Assembly (NCBI GenBank): GCA_036835375.1
Contig: DAITMB010000007.1
Coordinates: 6,171-70,170, forward strand
DNA: 64,000 nt
From: JANQTF01 sp036835375
GTDB lineage: Bacteria > Bacteroidota > Bacteroidia > J057
Direction: 5' to 3'
This document shows positions 45,602 to 53,681 of the stretch, in pieces (position 1 is the first letter of the stretch; the number at the start of each line of letters is the position of its first letter). A program made the translations under genes and the position numbers. A model generated the notes under the pieces. It made no database searches and had not been told where the DNA came from. It saw only the letters and a list, made by a program, of their open reading frames with translations.

Positions 45602-48565
45602 TTATTCTAGCACGATGCTCTTGCCGAGAACATCTGTGTGGTAATCGATCATGACGTGATACAGGCCAGGTGGCAAATGGTCAGGTAAGATGACCTCCAT
45701 TTCCAATTCATTCGTTTGGAGGGAGGTCACGAGGCGACCTGTACCGTCGAGCACTTGAACCTTTTTGGTGACATCAGCGGGCAATCCCGTGGTGACTATC
45801 TGGAACTTGTTTTGCGTCACTGGATTGGGATAGATCGTCATACTGCCAGCAGCCTGATAATCATTGAAGTATGTGACGGTGGACAAGAAAGTCTTGGTAC
45901 CGTTGAAATCAGTCTGGGTGAGTCGGTAGTAAATCAGGCCGAGGTAGGGATCCTTGTCCACGGTCTGGTAGGCAGTGGCGACGCTAGCTGTGCCCATCCC
46001 ATCTACCTCATCTAGCAGCTCGAAGATGGATCCATCCGAAGAGCGCTCCACGGTGAAGAAATTGTTGTTGCTCTCCGTAGCTGTGACCCAATCGAGCGAC
46101 ACTCCCAGAGTAGCAGGAGAGGCTGTGAAGCTGAGCAACTCTACCGGAAACGGGGTAGTACCAGACTGCACGAAGGTCAATTTGTCATAGACAGACTCCC
46201 CGTATTGCGCATTGTCGTGGCTGGTCGCAGCTACTCCGACATAGATCGTTGCTTTCATCGGGATGTGAACGGTGTCCACGAGGTTCCATGCGTTTCCATC
46301 GTTGGAGATGAAGGACGAGAAGACATTGCCGGCACGAGTCATTTTGAGCCACACTGGATGTGAGTAAGTAGGTCCCATCCATGAGCCGGACAGCGGAGAG
46401 GTGATTCCTCCTTTGGTTCGGCGATACTGGAAGGCCCGGCGGCTTTGGTTGAGCACAAGCATAGCGTGTCGGCTGTTGGCAGAGAGATCTTCCCGCATCA
46501 TCACACCCGCTTTAGCATAGTCATGGGTATCATCCAGACTTTTGAGTTGGACGGAGACTTCCCCATCAGCGTTCATTGCCTGATAAATGTATCCAAACTC
46601 GTCTTCCGTGTTCCAAATGTCATCTCCAGAGGCAGTCATGAGATATTCCCCAGTCGTTTGATTCATACAAGCCTGGCCGGGGAGGCCCACGTTTCCAATG
46701 TCGCTGTAAGACCATCCGATGCCGAGCACGCAGGTAGGTGCTGGTGGAGGTGTAGGCGTTGGGGGCGGTGGTGGTGGGGCAATTCCACCAGAAACGGTTA
46801 CCTCTTCAAACACCGAAGAACCCAGCTTATTATTGTCATGGCTTGTAGCCGCAATCCCCATGTAGATTGTGGAGATCATGTTGATGTGCGCAGTGTCCAC
46901 CAAGCTCCAAGCCAGCCCATCTTCAGAAATAAAGGAGGTGAAGATATTTCCCTTGCGAGTCAGCTTGAGCCAGACCGGAAAGGAGTAATTCGGTCCAATC
47001 CACGAGCCGGATGCAGGCTCTGTTTCTGCAGCTGATGTGCGGCGGTATTGAAAAGCCCGCTTGGTCTGATTCATCACCAGCATCGCATGGCTGCTACCAG
47101 CCGTCAAGTCTTCCCGCATCATCACACCCGCTTTCGTAAATGCATGGATGTTTTGAAGGGCGGACAACTTCAAGGAGATCTCGCCGTCGCCGGTCAGTGG
47201 TTGGTAGATGTAGCCAAAGCCGTCTGCTTTGTTCCAAATGTCCTCCCCTGAGGCATTCATCGTGTAGGTGCTGGTAGCCGGATCATAACATACTGTTCCT
47301 GGCACACCAACTGCCCCTATGTCGCTGTGGAGCCAGCCCGATGGCACGGGATCACAACCTACTGTGCCGCCACCACCACTGGTGCCACCTCCTACGGTCG
47401 GACCATTCGTACCGAGACCACCGGTGCCTGAACCGCCTGAGATGGGCGGGTTTGTCACGGAGATGTTGAAGGTTTTGGTGCTCTTCAGCCCATCGTTGTC
47501 AGTGACAGTGAGTTTTGCCTGAAAAATTCCAGCAGCAGTATATGTGTGTGAAGTCTGAGCTCCTGTTGCGGCTCCGCCATCACCAAAGTCCCAGTTGTAA
47601 GAAACAATGCTGCCGTCAGGATCAAAGGAATCGCTCCCATTGAAAGAAACTTGGTATGGCGCCTGGCCTGATGTGCCAGAAACTTTTGCGGCAGCGACGG
47701 GAGATTGCTGTGCGCTGCTTCCATTCATGAGGTTCGCAGGCGGTGTCAGCGACATGACCCAATCATCCATGTACACATAAGAGTCGGTACCGGGAGCCCA
47801 GCCTGGACCATTGCCACCAAAGAAATAGATCATTTGATTGATGTGCCAGCCCCAAGTGGCACCTTTGGATCGGAACAAATAGTCGTCGCGATACATGGCA
47901 GTCTGCCCGTCCAGCCACACTTGAATTTTGCCATTCGGCACGTTCATATCATTCATTTCGAGGCGAATGACCACGCTGTACCACTTGTCACGAACGATGT
48001 TTATGCGCTGACCTGAACCGTTAACGAGGTCGTCATGCTGCCCCCACTTGTCGTCTTTGTTTTCGCTGTAAGTATATGTGTGGAGATAGGCATCGTTTCC
48101 ATTTTTCCGCCACATTAGCGACACACTGGCACCTTTTGAGCCATCTGTGGGCACTCCGGGGCTTGGGTCACTTCCGCCAATGAAGCCATTGAGCTTGCCA
48201 CCACTTTTGAAATCAAAGTTGCTATCAAACTTAAATCGAAAGCCCCAATAAATGTCATCGTATTTGACCTTTTCTTCCCTGAGCATCCTGCAGCCTTTCC
48301 AGTAACAACATTCGCTGGCGCGATTGAGAAGCGAGAGATATTTGTTGCCATTCCCCCCATCTTCGATTCGCCACTGCTTGTTGTCGAAGCCTAGTCGGGG
48401 ATCCCAACCTTTGGCTTTAAGGGGCGCTTTGTCGAGAAAACCAACGTCGTAACTGTTAAAATTGTCTTCCCAGATCACCTGGGCAGAAGCGGGTAAGAAG
48501 GATGTGAAAAAGAACAGCAAGAGCAGGGGTCCCAAGAACCGAGAAACTGCGTGAATACAAGACAT
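45602..48565 (-). CDS. T9SS-exported multidomain protein with PL14-like lyase domain
   Basis: A 987-residue secreted protein. Order: signal peptide 1-28; polysaccharide lyase 14-like domain about 29-275 (SGGKLNGFIGGSDP, SLMWRKNGND, KIQVWLDGQ); PKD domain about 288-372 (SFDPDGSIVSYNWDFGDG); Gly-rich linker; two DUF1349-like lectin-fold repeats (403-594 and 611-800) separated by a Pro linker; an FN3-like segment (about 805-900); and a type A por sorting domain (about 910-987, IYPNPVTQN). The architecture suggests cell-surface attachment and glycan binding with possible lyase activity. Catalytic residues of PL14 were not confirmed. Confidence 0.8.
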   Translation of the reverse strand: MSCIHAVSRFLGPLLLLFFFTSFLPASAQVIWEDNFNSYDVGFLDKAPLKAKGWDPRLGFDNKQWRIEDGGNGNKYLSLLNRASECCYWKGCRMLREEKVKYDDIYWGFRFKFDSNFDFKSGGKLNGFIGGSDPSPGVPTDGSKGASVSLMWRKNGNDAYLHTYTYSENKDDKWGQHDDLVNGSGQRINIVRDKWYSVVIRLEMNDMNVPNGKIQVWLDGQTAMYRDDYLFRSKGATWGWHINQMIYFFGGNGPGWAPGTDSYVYMDDWVMSLTPPANLMNGSSAQQSPVAAAKVSGTSGQAPYQVSFNGSDSFDPDGSIVSYNWDFGDGGAATGAQTSHTYTAAGIFQAKLTVTDNDGLKSTKTFNISVTNPPISGGSGTGGLGTNGPTVGGGTSGGGGTVGCDPVPSGWLHSDIGAVGVPGTVCYDPATSTYTMNASGEDIWNKADGFGYIYQPLTGDGEISLKLSALQNIHAFTKAGVMMREDLTAGSSHAMLVMNQTKRAFQYRRTSAAETEPASGSWIGPNYSFPVWLKLTRKGNIFTSFISEDGLAWSLVDTAHINMISTIYMGIAATSHDNNKLGSSVFEEVTVSGGIAPPPPPPTPTPPPAPTCVLGIGWSYSDIGNVGLPGQACMNQTTGEYLMTASGDDIWNTEDEFGYIYQAMNADGEVSVQLKSLDDTHDYAKAGVMMREDLSANSRHAMLVLNQSRRAFQYRRTKGGITSPLSGSWMGPTYSHPVWLKMTRAGNVFSSFISNDGNAWNLVDTVHIPMKATIYVGVAATSHDNAQYGESVYDKLTFVQSGTTPFPVELLSFTASPATLGVSLDWVTATESNNNFFTVERSSDGSIFELLDEVDGMGTASVATAYQTVDKDPYLGLIYYRLTQTDFNGTKTFLSTVTYFNDYQAAGSMTIYPNPVTQNKFQIVTTGLPADVTKKVQVLDGTGRLVTSLQTNELEMEVILPDHLPPGLYHVMIDYHTDVLGKSIVLE
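46166..46735 (-). repeat. DUF1349-like module, copy 2
   Basis: Codons 611-800 of the T9SS protein repeat the pattern of codons 403-594: DIWN, GYIYQ, KAGVMMREDL, SxxAMLVxNQ, RAFQYRR, PVWLKxTR, SFIS, GxAATSHDN. The two modules are tandem copies of the same carbohydrate-binding-like fold. Confidence 0.85.
46784..47359 (-). repeat. DUF1349-like module, copy 1
   Basis: Codons 403-594 of the T9SS protein, the first copy of the tandem domain. Conserved elements match those of copy 2, so an intragenic duplication is likely. Confidence 0.85.
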
Positions 48566-49203
48566 ACTAGTAAATGATTAACCGATACCTACACCATTAA
48601 AATCGAGATGAGACACTTAAATGAGCTTCCGGATCAATGTCAGAAGACATTCCTCAAGATCCGGCATTCAAGATCCTCATGAATGAAGTGCCAGTTTGAC
48701 TGGCTGAGACGCACAAAGTAGAACCTCATCGGATCAGCGGCGGAAAACTATAAAAGAAATTCTAAACATCGAACAAACCAATGAATAAATATTCCTTTTT
48801 TTTAATCTACCAAGTGCTGACCATATCTGAAGCTCTTGCGCTCAAAGAACGGCAAATCCTTTTGGGATCCGTAGCACTCACACAAATTCTTTTCCTCAAA
48901 TTTGCCATATGTTAGTTATCCCTCGAAGTAGAGTGATCATTTGCGAAGGATCGGGATGCACCGCGCTGCATCTGGCTGCCACGATGGGTGGTAACTTGGT
49001 GATTTACTTGCGAGAGGGGCGATTGAGTTTTGCTCAAGATTTCTGATAGAATAAAATACCATCCAGTAACTCTGGATCGAAAAAGGCGAGATCGGGCTGA
49101 AAGTTATTCGGTCGATTATTCAATAAATACTAGACAAATTTGACCCACATTCTCAAAATGAGAATTTACCTTTCCAAAAAAAGAATTCCCCTGTACTCCT
49201 TCC
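48566..49203. other. Intergenic region with a doubtful 45-codon frame
   Basis: 638 nt between two minus-strand genes. A plus-strand 45-codon ORF at 48909-49046 encodes a peptide with slight resemblance to the N-terminal half of LytTR domains, but this is weak. A small inverted repeat (49149-49165) lies just after the GH9 stop. No consensus promoter was found. Confidence 0.35.
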
Positions 49204-50940
49204 CTACTCCATTGCTCGGTGAAGCCACGCAAACAGCAGCCATGCTGTGGCATTCCAATTAATCGCCACTTCATTGGTGGTGTAGCTGCACCAATGGTCC
49301 ACATACCGCAAAGCGGGCAACTGGCTGGGATAGTTATCGCAATCTTGCATTTTGACCACGTGCTGTGGCCCTCCAACCATCAGCCCCGGCACAGGAGCCA
49401 ATACATTATCGGCTTTCGAAGGACGATGATGAATGTCTTGGGGCGATCGAACGCCCATCCCGGTGATCATACAGAGGTCCAAAGCATTTTTTCCTAATAT
49501 ATAATCCCCTACCGAAGCGGCTTCCCGCTGAAAGTTTTTCGTCGGCACAAAAGTCTCCGACATCAACATCCACAGCCCCATCCGCGCGTGGATCGCGTTG
49601 CTGCCCCAGTTGAAATCATTCTCTTTGAAGCCCAATGGCACTTGGTAGGGGGTGGTACGGACATACTCTTGCATCCTGCCTGCTTGCCAGTAGCATTGTT
49701 CCCGCCACTGACGCCGCTCCTCTTCACTCAATCGATCGACATGCAAGGCCAAACTGAGCATCGCTTTCCAAGACACGTCGCCATAAAAAGGGCTTCGGGC
49801 CTTTACTACTTCCAATAAGTGGTTGGCTTGCAAATACATGTCCTTCTGGGTACTCAGCCACAATTCTGTGGAAGCCCAGGCCCATTCGTCCTCCAAAAAG
49901 GTGTCTTTGTATTCGCCTGTGTGGACATCCGAAGGATTGGTAAACAACTCCTCGGGATGATCGACGGCCCAAGCCCAGGCCTGCTCCGCAGCTTGGAGAC
50001 ACTGGCTCGAAAGTCCTGGCAAACTGCTTTCGTAGGTGCGAAGCACACGCGCAGCAGCAGCAGCGGCAGCAGCAAATCGCAGGGTCGCCGATGTCCCCAA
50101 TCCAATCAAATAGCGCTCGTCTAGCGCGGCTTCGGGCATGACTGTGCCGGGATGTTTCAGCTCCGTGAGCTTGTGTGGCATTGCACCCGATGGATCTTGA
50201 AGCGACAAGAGAAAGCGCATGCCGACCAAAGCCTCGTCTAACAAATCGGGGAGCTCATTGCCAGATTCGGGAATGTTCAGTTCTAATTCTGTCCAGGAGC
50301 CACCCATTTCCAAGAGGTGAAAAAGGCTCCAGGACACAAAAGAAGTCGGTCCTGTGTATTTGCCGTAATCACCTGCGTCGTACCATCCGCCAGGAAATGG
50401 CAAGCGCTCACCGGCAGGGCGTGCCTCGGTCGCCGCCGATGGATGAACGACCACCGACGTGTCCGGATGTCCCAAGCTACGGGTCCATTCGCCAGCGAAG
50501 GCAGCAGGGAGGGCTTCGGAATTACGCTGAAAATACATGGAGCGAATCAGGCTTCTGGTGACCTCGAGATAGACACCTTCTCGTATCGTCAAGCTATCTG
50601 AAAGCGACATCGACGGGACCTCGAGTCGATAATTGCCGGGAGCTTGAAGCGCAGAAAAATCAGCCGTTGCAGCCCATTCCTCAGAGGCATCCCACAGCTG
50701 AGAAGGACCTAGTGAGCCTCTGAAGACGGTATCGCCAGCTCCATCAAGCAGAAAAAAGGGGGCGGAAGCCCCTCCCACGATCACAGCAACCTTGTCTTGA
50801 TTTGGAGAAAATGCGACCTGATTCAGCCGAATCGCATCTACAGGGGCCTGTATAGCCAATCCACCTTGGACGTTTTGGCAAGAAAAATGCCCGGTCCAAA
50901 AGAGCATCAGCAAGGGGAGAAATATCCGGTTATTTTTCAT
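49204..50940 (-). CDS. GH9 family endoglucanase-type lipoprotein
   Basis: A 578-residue protein with a lipoprotein-like signal (MKNNRIFLPLLMLFW, Cys after GHFS). A CelD-type Ig domain (about 30-125) is followed by the GH9 (alpha/alpha)6 barrel. Catalytic aspartates are in GGWYDAGDYGKYTG (about 188 and 191), the substrate His in IHHRPS and the acid Glu in CSYTTNEVAINWN near the end. GH9 enzymes mostly cut beta-1,4-glucans. The nearby PL14-like T9SS protein suggests extracellular glycan processing. There is no SusC/SusD pair here. Confidence 0.9.
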   Translation of the reverse strand: MKNNRIFLPLLMLFWTGHFSCQNVQGGLAIQAPVDAIRLNQVAFSPNQDKVAVIVGGASAPFFLLDGAGDTVFRGSLGPSQLWDASEEWAATADFSALQAPGNYRLEVPSMSLSDSLTIREGVYLEVTRSLIRSMYFQRNSEALPAAFAGEWTRSLGHPDTSVVVHPSAATEARPAGERLPFPGGWYDAGDYGKYTGPTSFVSWSLFHLLEMGGSWTELELNIPESGNELPDLLDEALVGMRFLLSLQDPSGAMPHKLTELKHPGTVMPEAALDERYLIGLGTSATLRFAAAAAAAARVLRTYESSLPGLSSQCLQAAEQAWAWAVDHPEELFTNPSDVHTGEYKDTFLEDEWAWASTELWLSTQKDMYLQANHLLEVVKARSPFYGDVSWKAMLSLALHVDRLSEEERRQWREQCYWQAGRMQEYVRTTPYQVPLGFKENDFNWGSNAIHARMGLWMLMSETFVPTKNFQREAASVGDYILGKNALDLCMITGMGVRSPQDIHHRPSKADNVLAPVPGLMVGGPQHVVKMQDCDNYPSQLPALRYVDHWCSYTTNEVAINWNATAWLLFAWLHRAME

Positions 50941-51066
50941 AGCCGAAAATAGCAGTTTATCAACTAGCAGTTCAAATCTGGCGTCCAGACGGCAGGAATT
51001 TGAGCACGACCGATCGCCTGTATGCAAAAGGGCTGATTACATCCATCGGAAGCGTTGAAGAAATGC

Positions 51067-51074
51067 TACTTTTG
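51067..51074 (+). promoter_or_regulatory. Promoter -7 element (TACTTTTG) for the GT2 gene
   Basis: Exact TAnnTTTG 24 nt upstream of the ATG at 51098. No TTTG at -33. Confidence 0.6.
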
Positions 51075-51097
51075 ATCACTCAGGGTCTCTTCTTTCT

Positions 51098-52393
51098 ATG
51101 ACGATCTATTCCTCTGTCTCTTACTTGCAAAAAAATCGGTTTTTGCCCCGGCAAATCACGCGTCCACCAGCCACTCAGCTATCTCTGGTTGTGGTGATTC
51201 CTTGTCGAGGCGAGACTTCCTTGCTTCAGACGCTTGACGCAATCGAAGCTTGCGATTCACCCAAAGGAGCTGTAGAAGTGCTCGTGGTACTCAATGCCGA
51301 AGCAGCTGCCCCTTCGCAAGTCATCCAGCTCAATCTACACACCCTGCGTGCTTTTACAGAGTGGAATCGAGCCAAGCGATGGACCTATCACCTGATTGTC
51401 GCCGATAATCTGAGTGAGAAACACGCTGGAATAGGATTAGCGAGAAAAATCGGGTTGGATGAAGCCGTGGACCGATTGGCGCAAGCGGGTGCGGAAGATG
51501 GCATCCTTCTGTGCTTGGATGCCGATACCCTCGTCGCACCCAGCTACCTCCGCGCGACTGAAGCGCTGTTGCAAGATCGAAAAGGCCAGGCATGGTGCAT
51601 TGATTTTCGGCATCCTACCAGCGCGGAAGAAGACAGCGGCCCAGCTTTGCCACTTGCAGCGTATGAGGGAATCATTCGCTATGAATTGGCGCAACGCTAT
51701 TATGTGGAAGGGCTGCGCTGGGCAGGCTATCCCATGGCTTACCACACCCTCGGCACAGCCATGGCCATTCGCTCCTCGGCCTATCAGGCGCAGGGCGGCA
51801 TGAACAGGCGCAGGGCTGGCGAAGACTTTTATTTTCTGCACAAATTTTCTTTGCTGGGCACCCTTCGCGAATGCCACACCACAGAGGTGTTTCCTTCGCC
51901 GCGTGCCTCGGAAGGCATTCCCTTTGGAACAGGCAAGGCAATCACTCAATGGCTCGAACAGCCTACGACGTCATGGCCCGTGGCCGCGCCAGATGTTTTT
52001 GTGCAGATCAAGGCGCTGATCCAGCGCCGCGAAGCGTTCCGCTACGAATGGCCGGAGGATCTTTCCCCTGTGGTGGATCAATTTCTTCGAAAAGAAGGGT
52101 TGCCAGAAGCACTGGTGGACATGCGCCTGCACGGGCGAAGCAAGGAGACTTTCCTAAAACGATGGTACGCTTGGCTTCACCCGCTCAAAATGCTTCAATT
52201 GTATCGTGCGTTAGAAGAAGCCGTAGATCGCGCGGCACTCTTCCAGGCCGCAAGCGATTTGCTTCACGCGATGGGCTTAGAGGGCCAGCTTTCAGGTCCA
52301 GCGCTCTTGGACAAGTATCGCCAGCGCCAGTCGGCTCATTGGCCCACCCCAGCTCCAAAAATTTTACCTTCTTCCCTTTCCGATGCACCTTGA
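51098..52393 (+). CDS. Glycosyltransferase family 2 protein
   Basis: A 431-residue GT-A protein: SLVVVIPCRGETSLLQTLDAIEAC opens the fold, ILLCLDADTLVAPSYLRA is the DxD motif, and the GEDFYFLHKFSLLG segment with a following charged region is typical of processive-like GT2s. The C-terminal 130 residues lack membrane helices, so it is soluble or peripheral. A promoter lies at 51067-51074. It appears monocistronic and is outside the main polysaccharide operon. Confidence 0.82.
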   Translation: MTIYSSVSYLQKNRFLPRQITRPPATQLSLVVVIPCRGETSLLQTLDAIEACDSPKGAVEVLVVLNAEAAAPSQVIQLNLHTLRAFTEWNRAKRWTYHLIVADNLSEKHAGIGLARKIGLDEAVDRLAQAGAEDGILLCLDADTLVAPSYLRATEALLQDRKGQAWCIDFRHPTSAEEDSGPALPLAAYEGIIRYELAQRYYVEGLRWAGYPMAYHTLGTAMAIRSSAYQAQGGMNRRRAGEDFYFLHKFSLLGTLRECHTTEVFPSPRASEGIPFGTGKAITQWLEQPTTSWPVAAPDVFVQIKALIQRREAFRYEWPEDLSPVVDQFLRKEGLPEALVDMRLHGRSKETFLKRWYAWLHPLKMLQLYRALEEAVDRAALFQAASDLLHAMGLEGQLSGPALLDKYRQRQSAHWPTPAPKILPSSLSDAP

Positions 52394-52431
52394 GCCTTTC
52401 AACTGATCATGGTCATTCGCTTGCTGACGAT

Positions 52432-52464
52432 AAAAAAAACTCCCTCCCGATCAACGGAAAGGAG
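52432..52464 (-). terminator. Terminator of the tRNA(CAU) gene
   Basis: Minus strand: CTCC-TTT-CCG stem paired with CGG-GA-GGGAG, then an eight-U run (52439-52432). It lies 13 nt downstream of the tRNA 3' end. Confidence 0.65.
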
Positions 52465-52476
52465 CTTTACAGTGAG

Positions 52477-52549
52477 TGGGCCCAGCCGGACTTGAACCAG
52501 CGACCACCTGATTATGAGTCAGGCGCTCTAACCACTGAGCTATAGGCCC
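52477..52549 (-). tRNA. tRNA with CAU anticodon, probably tRNA-Ile2 (lysidine-modified)
   Basis: A 73-nt cloverleaf without encoded CCA. Acceptor GGGCCTA pairs with TGGGCCC, D-loop AGTGGTTA, anticodon stem CCTGA/TCAGG with loop CTCATAA, and T-loop TTCAAGT. The CAU anticodon leaves Met or Ile2. The loop context GACTCATAATC, the D-loop and TGGTCGCTGGTTCAAGTCC closely resemble the E. coli Ile2 tRNA, so AUA decoding after TilS modification is favoured. Elongator Met cannot be excluded. Confidence 0.9.
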
Positions 52550-52561
52550 TAAAATACTTTG

Positions 52562-52569
52562 CAAATATA
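52562..52569 (-). promoter_or_regulatory. Promoter -7 element (TATATTTG) of tRNA(CAU)
   Basis: Exact TAnnTTTG on the minus strand with TTG 20 nt upstream. It lies 12 nt before the tRNA 5' end. Confidence 0.75.
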
Positions 52570-52662
52570 GACGCCTGGTTCGACTTCGACAACAGCCATT
52601 TCAGTCGAAACAGCGATTTCGGATTGGGCGTCCGCTTGAGTTTTGCCTTGACAGGTACTGCT

Positions 52663-53124
52663 TTATTGAATGCCCAGCAACTCAATGTCGAAGTACAATA
52701 CACTATTTTCAGGGATGTTGCCTGTGCCCGTTCGTCCGTAGGCCATATGGGAAGGAATAATCAGGTAACCCTCTGATCCAACGTCGAAGAAGGGGATCCC
52801 TACCCGCCAACCTGAGATCACCTGATTGAGACCAAATGTGACGGGGAAGCCTTGTGAGGAATCGAAGACAGTTCCATCGAGCATCTTGCCGGTGTAAACT
52901 ACCTCCACTCTGGAACTCTGGGTCGGAAATGTCCCGTTGCCTTCTTTAGTAATGCTATAGAATAACCCGTCAGATGTGTACTCGCCAGTCAAATTATTGG
53001 CGGCAACATAATCGGCGATAATCCCTTTATCGATTTCCAATTGTTCGTCAAAGGACAACGTATCGTCGCATGAGCTGAAGATCAGGACAAAGAGGGACAA
53101 GAGAGAGATGCGAAAAATAGACAT
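52663..53124 (-). CDS. FKBP-type peptidyl-prolyl isomerase lipoprotein
   Basis: A 153-residue FKBP with a lipoprotein signal (MSIFRISLLSLFVLIFSSC). The FKBP domain spans about 70-153: VEVVYTGKMLDGTVFDSSQ, VISGWRVGIPFFDVGSEGYLIIPSHMAYG and NSVLYFDIELL are diagnostic. It catalyses cis-trans prolyl isomerisation, probably assisting folding of envelope proteins. A 39-codon small membrane ORF lies upstream on the same strand. Confidence 0.93.
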   Translation of the reverse strand: MSIFRISLLSLFVLIFSSCDDTLSFDEQLEIDKGIIADYVAANNLTGEYTSDGLFYSITKEGNGTFPTQSSRVEVVYTGKMLDGTVFDSSQGFPVTFGLNQVISGWRVGIPFFDVGSEGYLIIPSHMAYGRTGTGNIPENSVLYFDIELLGIQ

Positions 53125-53246
53125 AACAGGAATTTTCTTCGAAATGATACTTGGAAAGGATTTCAGTGCAAAACTGCACCTTTTCGACAGAGACGAAAAA
53201 CAGGGGTTGAACGTGGCCAGGATAGGAAAAATTGGTCTGCGTGAAT

Positions 53247-53366
53247 TCAGAAGACAAATTTCACCAAAGCAAATATGATGATTGCTGCAAACATGAAGAC
53301 ATACAGAAAAAAATCCACTCGAATATATTCCTGATAGGCCTTCCAGAACTCATTCCACTTTTTCAT
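53247..53366 (-). CDS. Small membrane protein, 39 residues
   Basis: A 39-codon frame starting ATG at 53366 (MKKWNEFWKAYQEYIRV) with a C-terminal hydrophobic helix (FLYVFMFAAIIIFALV). It reads like a real small membrane protein. A second copy of its first 18 or so codons lies beyond the N gap at 53521-53472, part of an exact 55-bp duplication. If the gap is artefactual, the gene is single and intact. Confidence 0.5.
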   Translation of the reverse strand: MKKWNEFWKAYQEYIRVDFFLYVFMFAAIIIFALVKFVF

Positions 53367-53371
53367 GTTGT
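53317..53371. repeat. Exact 55-bp flank, copy 1
   Basis: Identical to 53472-53526 across the third N gap. The 55-nt length is typical of a de Bruijn k-mer overlap. Confidence 0.9.
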
Positions 53372-53471
53372 NNNNNNNNNNNNNNNNNNNNNNNNNNNNN
53401 NNNNNNNNNNNNNNNNNNNNNNNNNNNNNNNNNNNNNNNNNNNNNNNNNNNNNNNNNNNNNNNNNNNNNNN
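53372..53471. other. Assembly gap (100 N), probably spurious
   Basis: Exactly 100 N flanked by identical 55-bp sequences. The two contig ends probably overlap, so the true sequence would contain one copy and no gap. Confidence 0.9.
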
Positions 53472-53526
53472 ACTCGAATATATTCCTGATAGGCCTTCCA
53501 GAACTCATTCCACTTTTTCATGTTGT
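53472..53526. repeat. Exact 55-bp flank, copy 2
   Basis: Identical to 53317-53371. The continuation to the right (TGTCTG) differs from the left copy's context. Confidence 0.9.
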
Positions 53527-53681
53527 TGTCTGTTCTGGGTTGGATTTGAATGAGTGGATTTTGCGGCCAAAGACCAGCTCTGTATCTTACTTCCGATGTA
53601 CTTCACTTGGCAACTGTAAGCGAGCCTTCTTTTGCCATTGGGCCCCACGACTCGATCACCTCACAAATTTACCATCATCTC

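Noticed and set aside
49149..49165. Terminator after GH9
   Set aside because: A 7-bp AT-rich stem without a following U tract on the minus strand.
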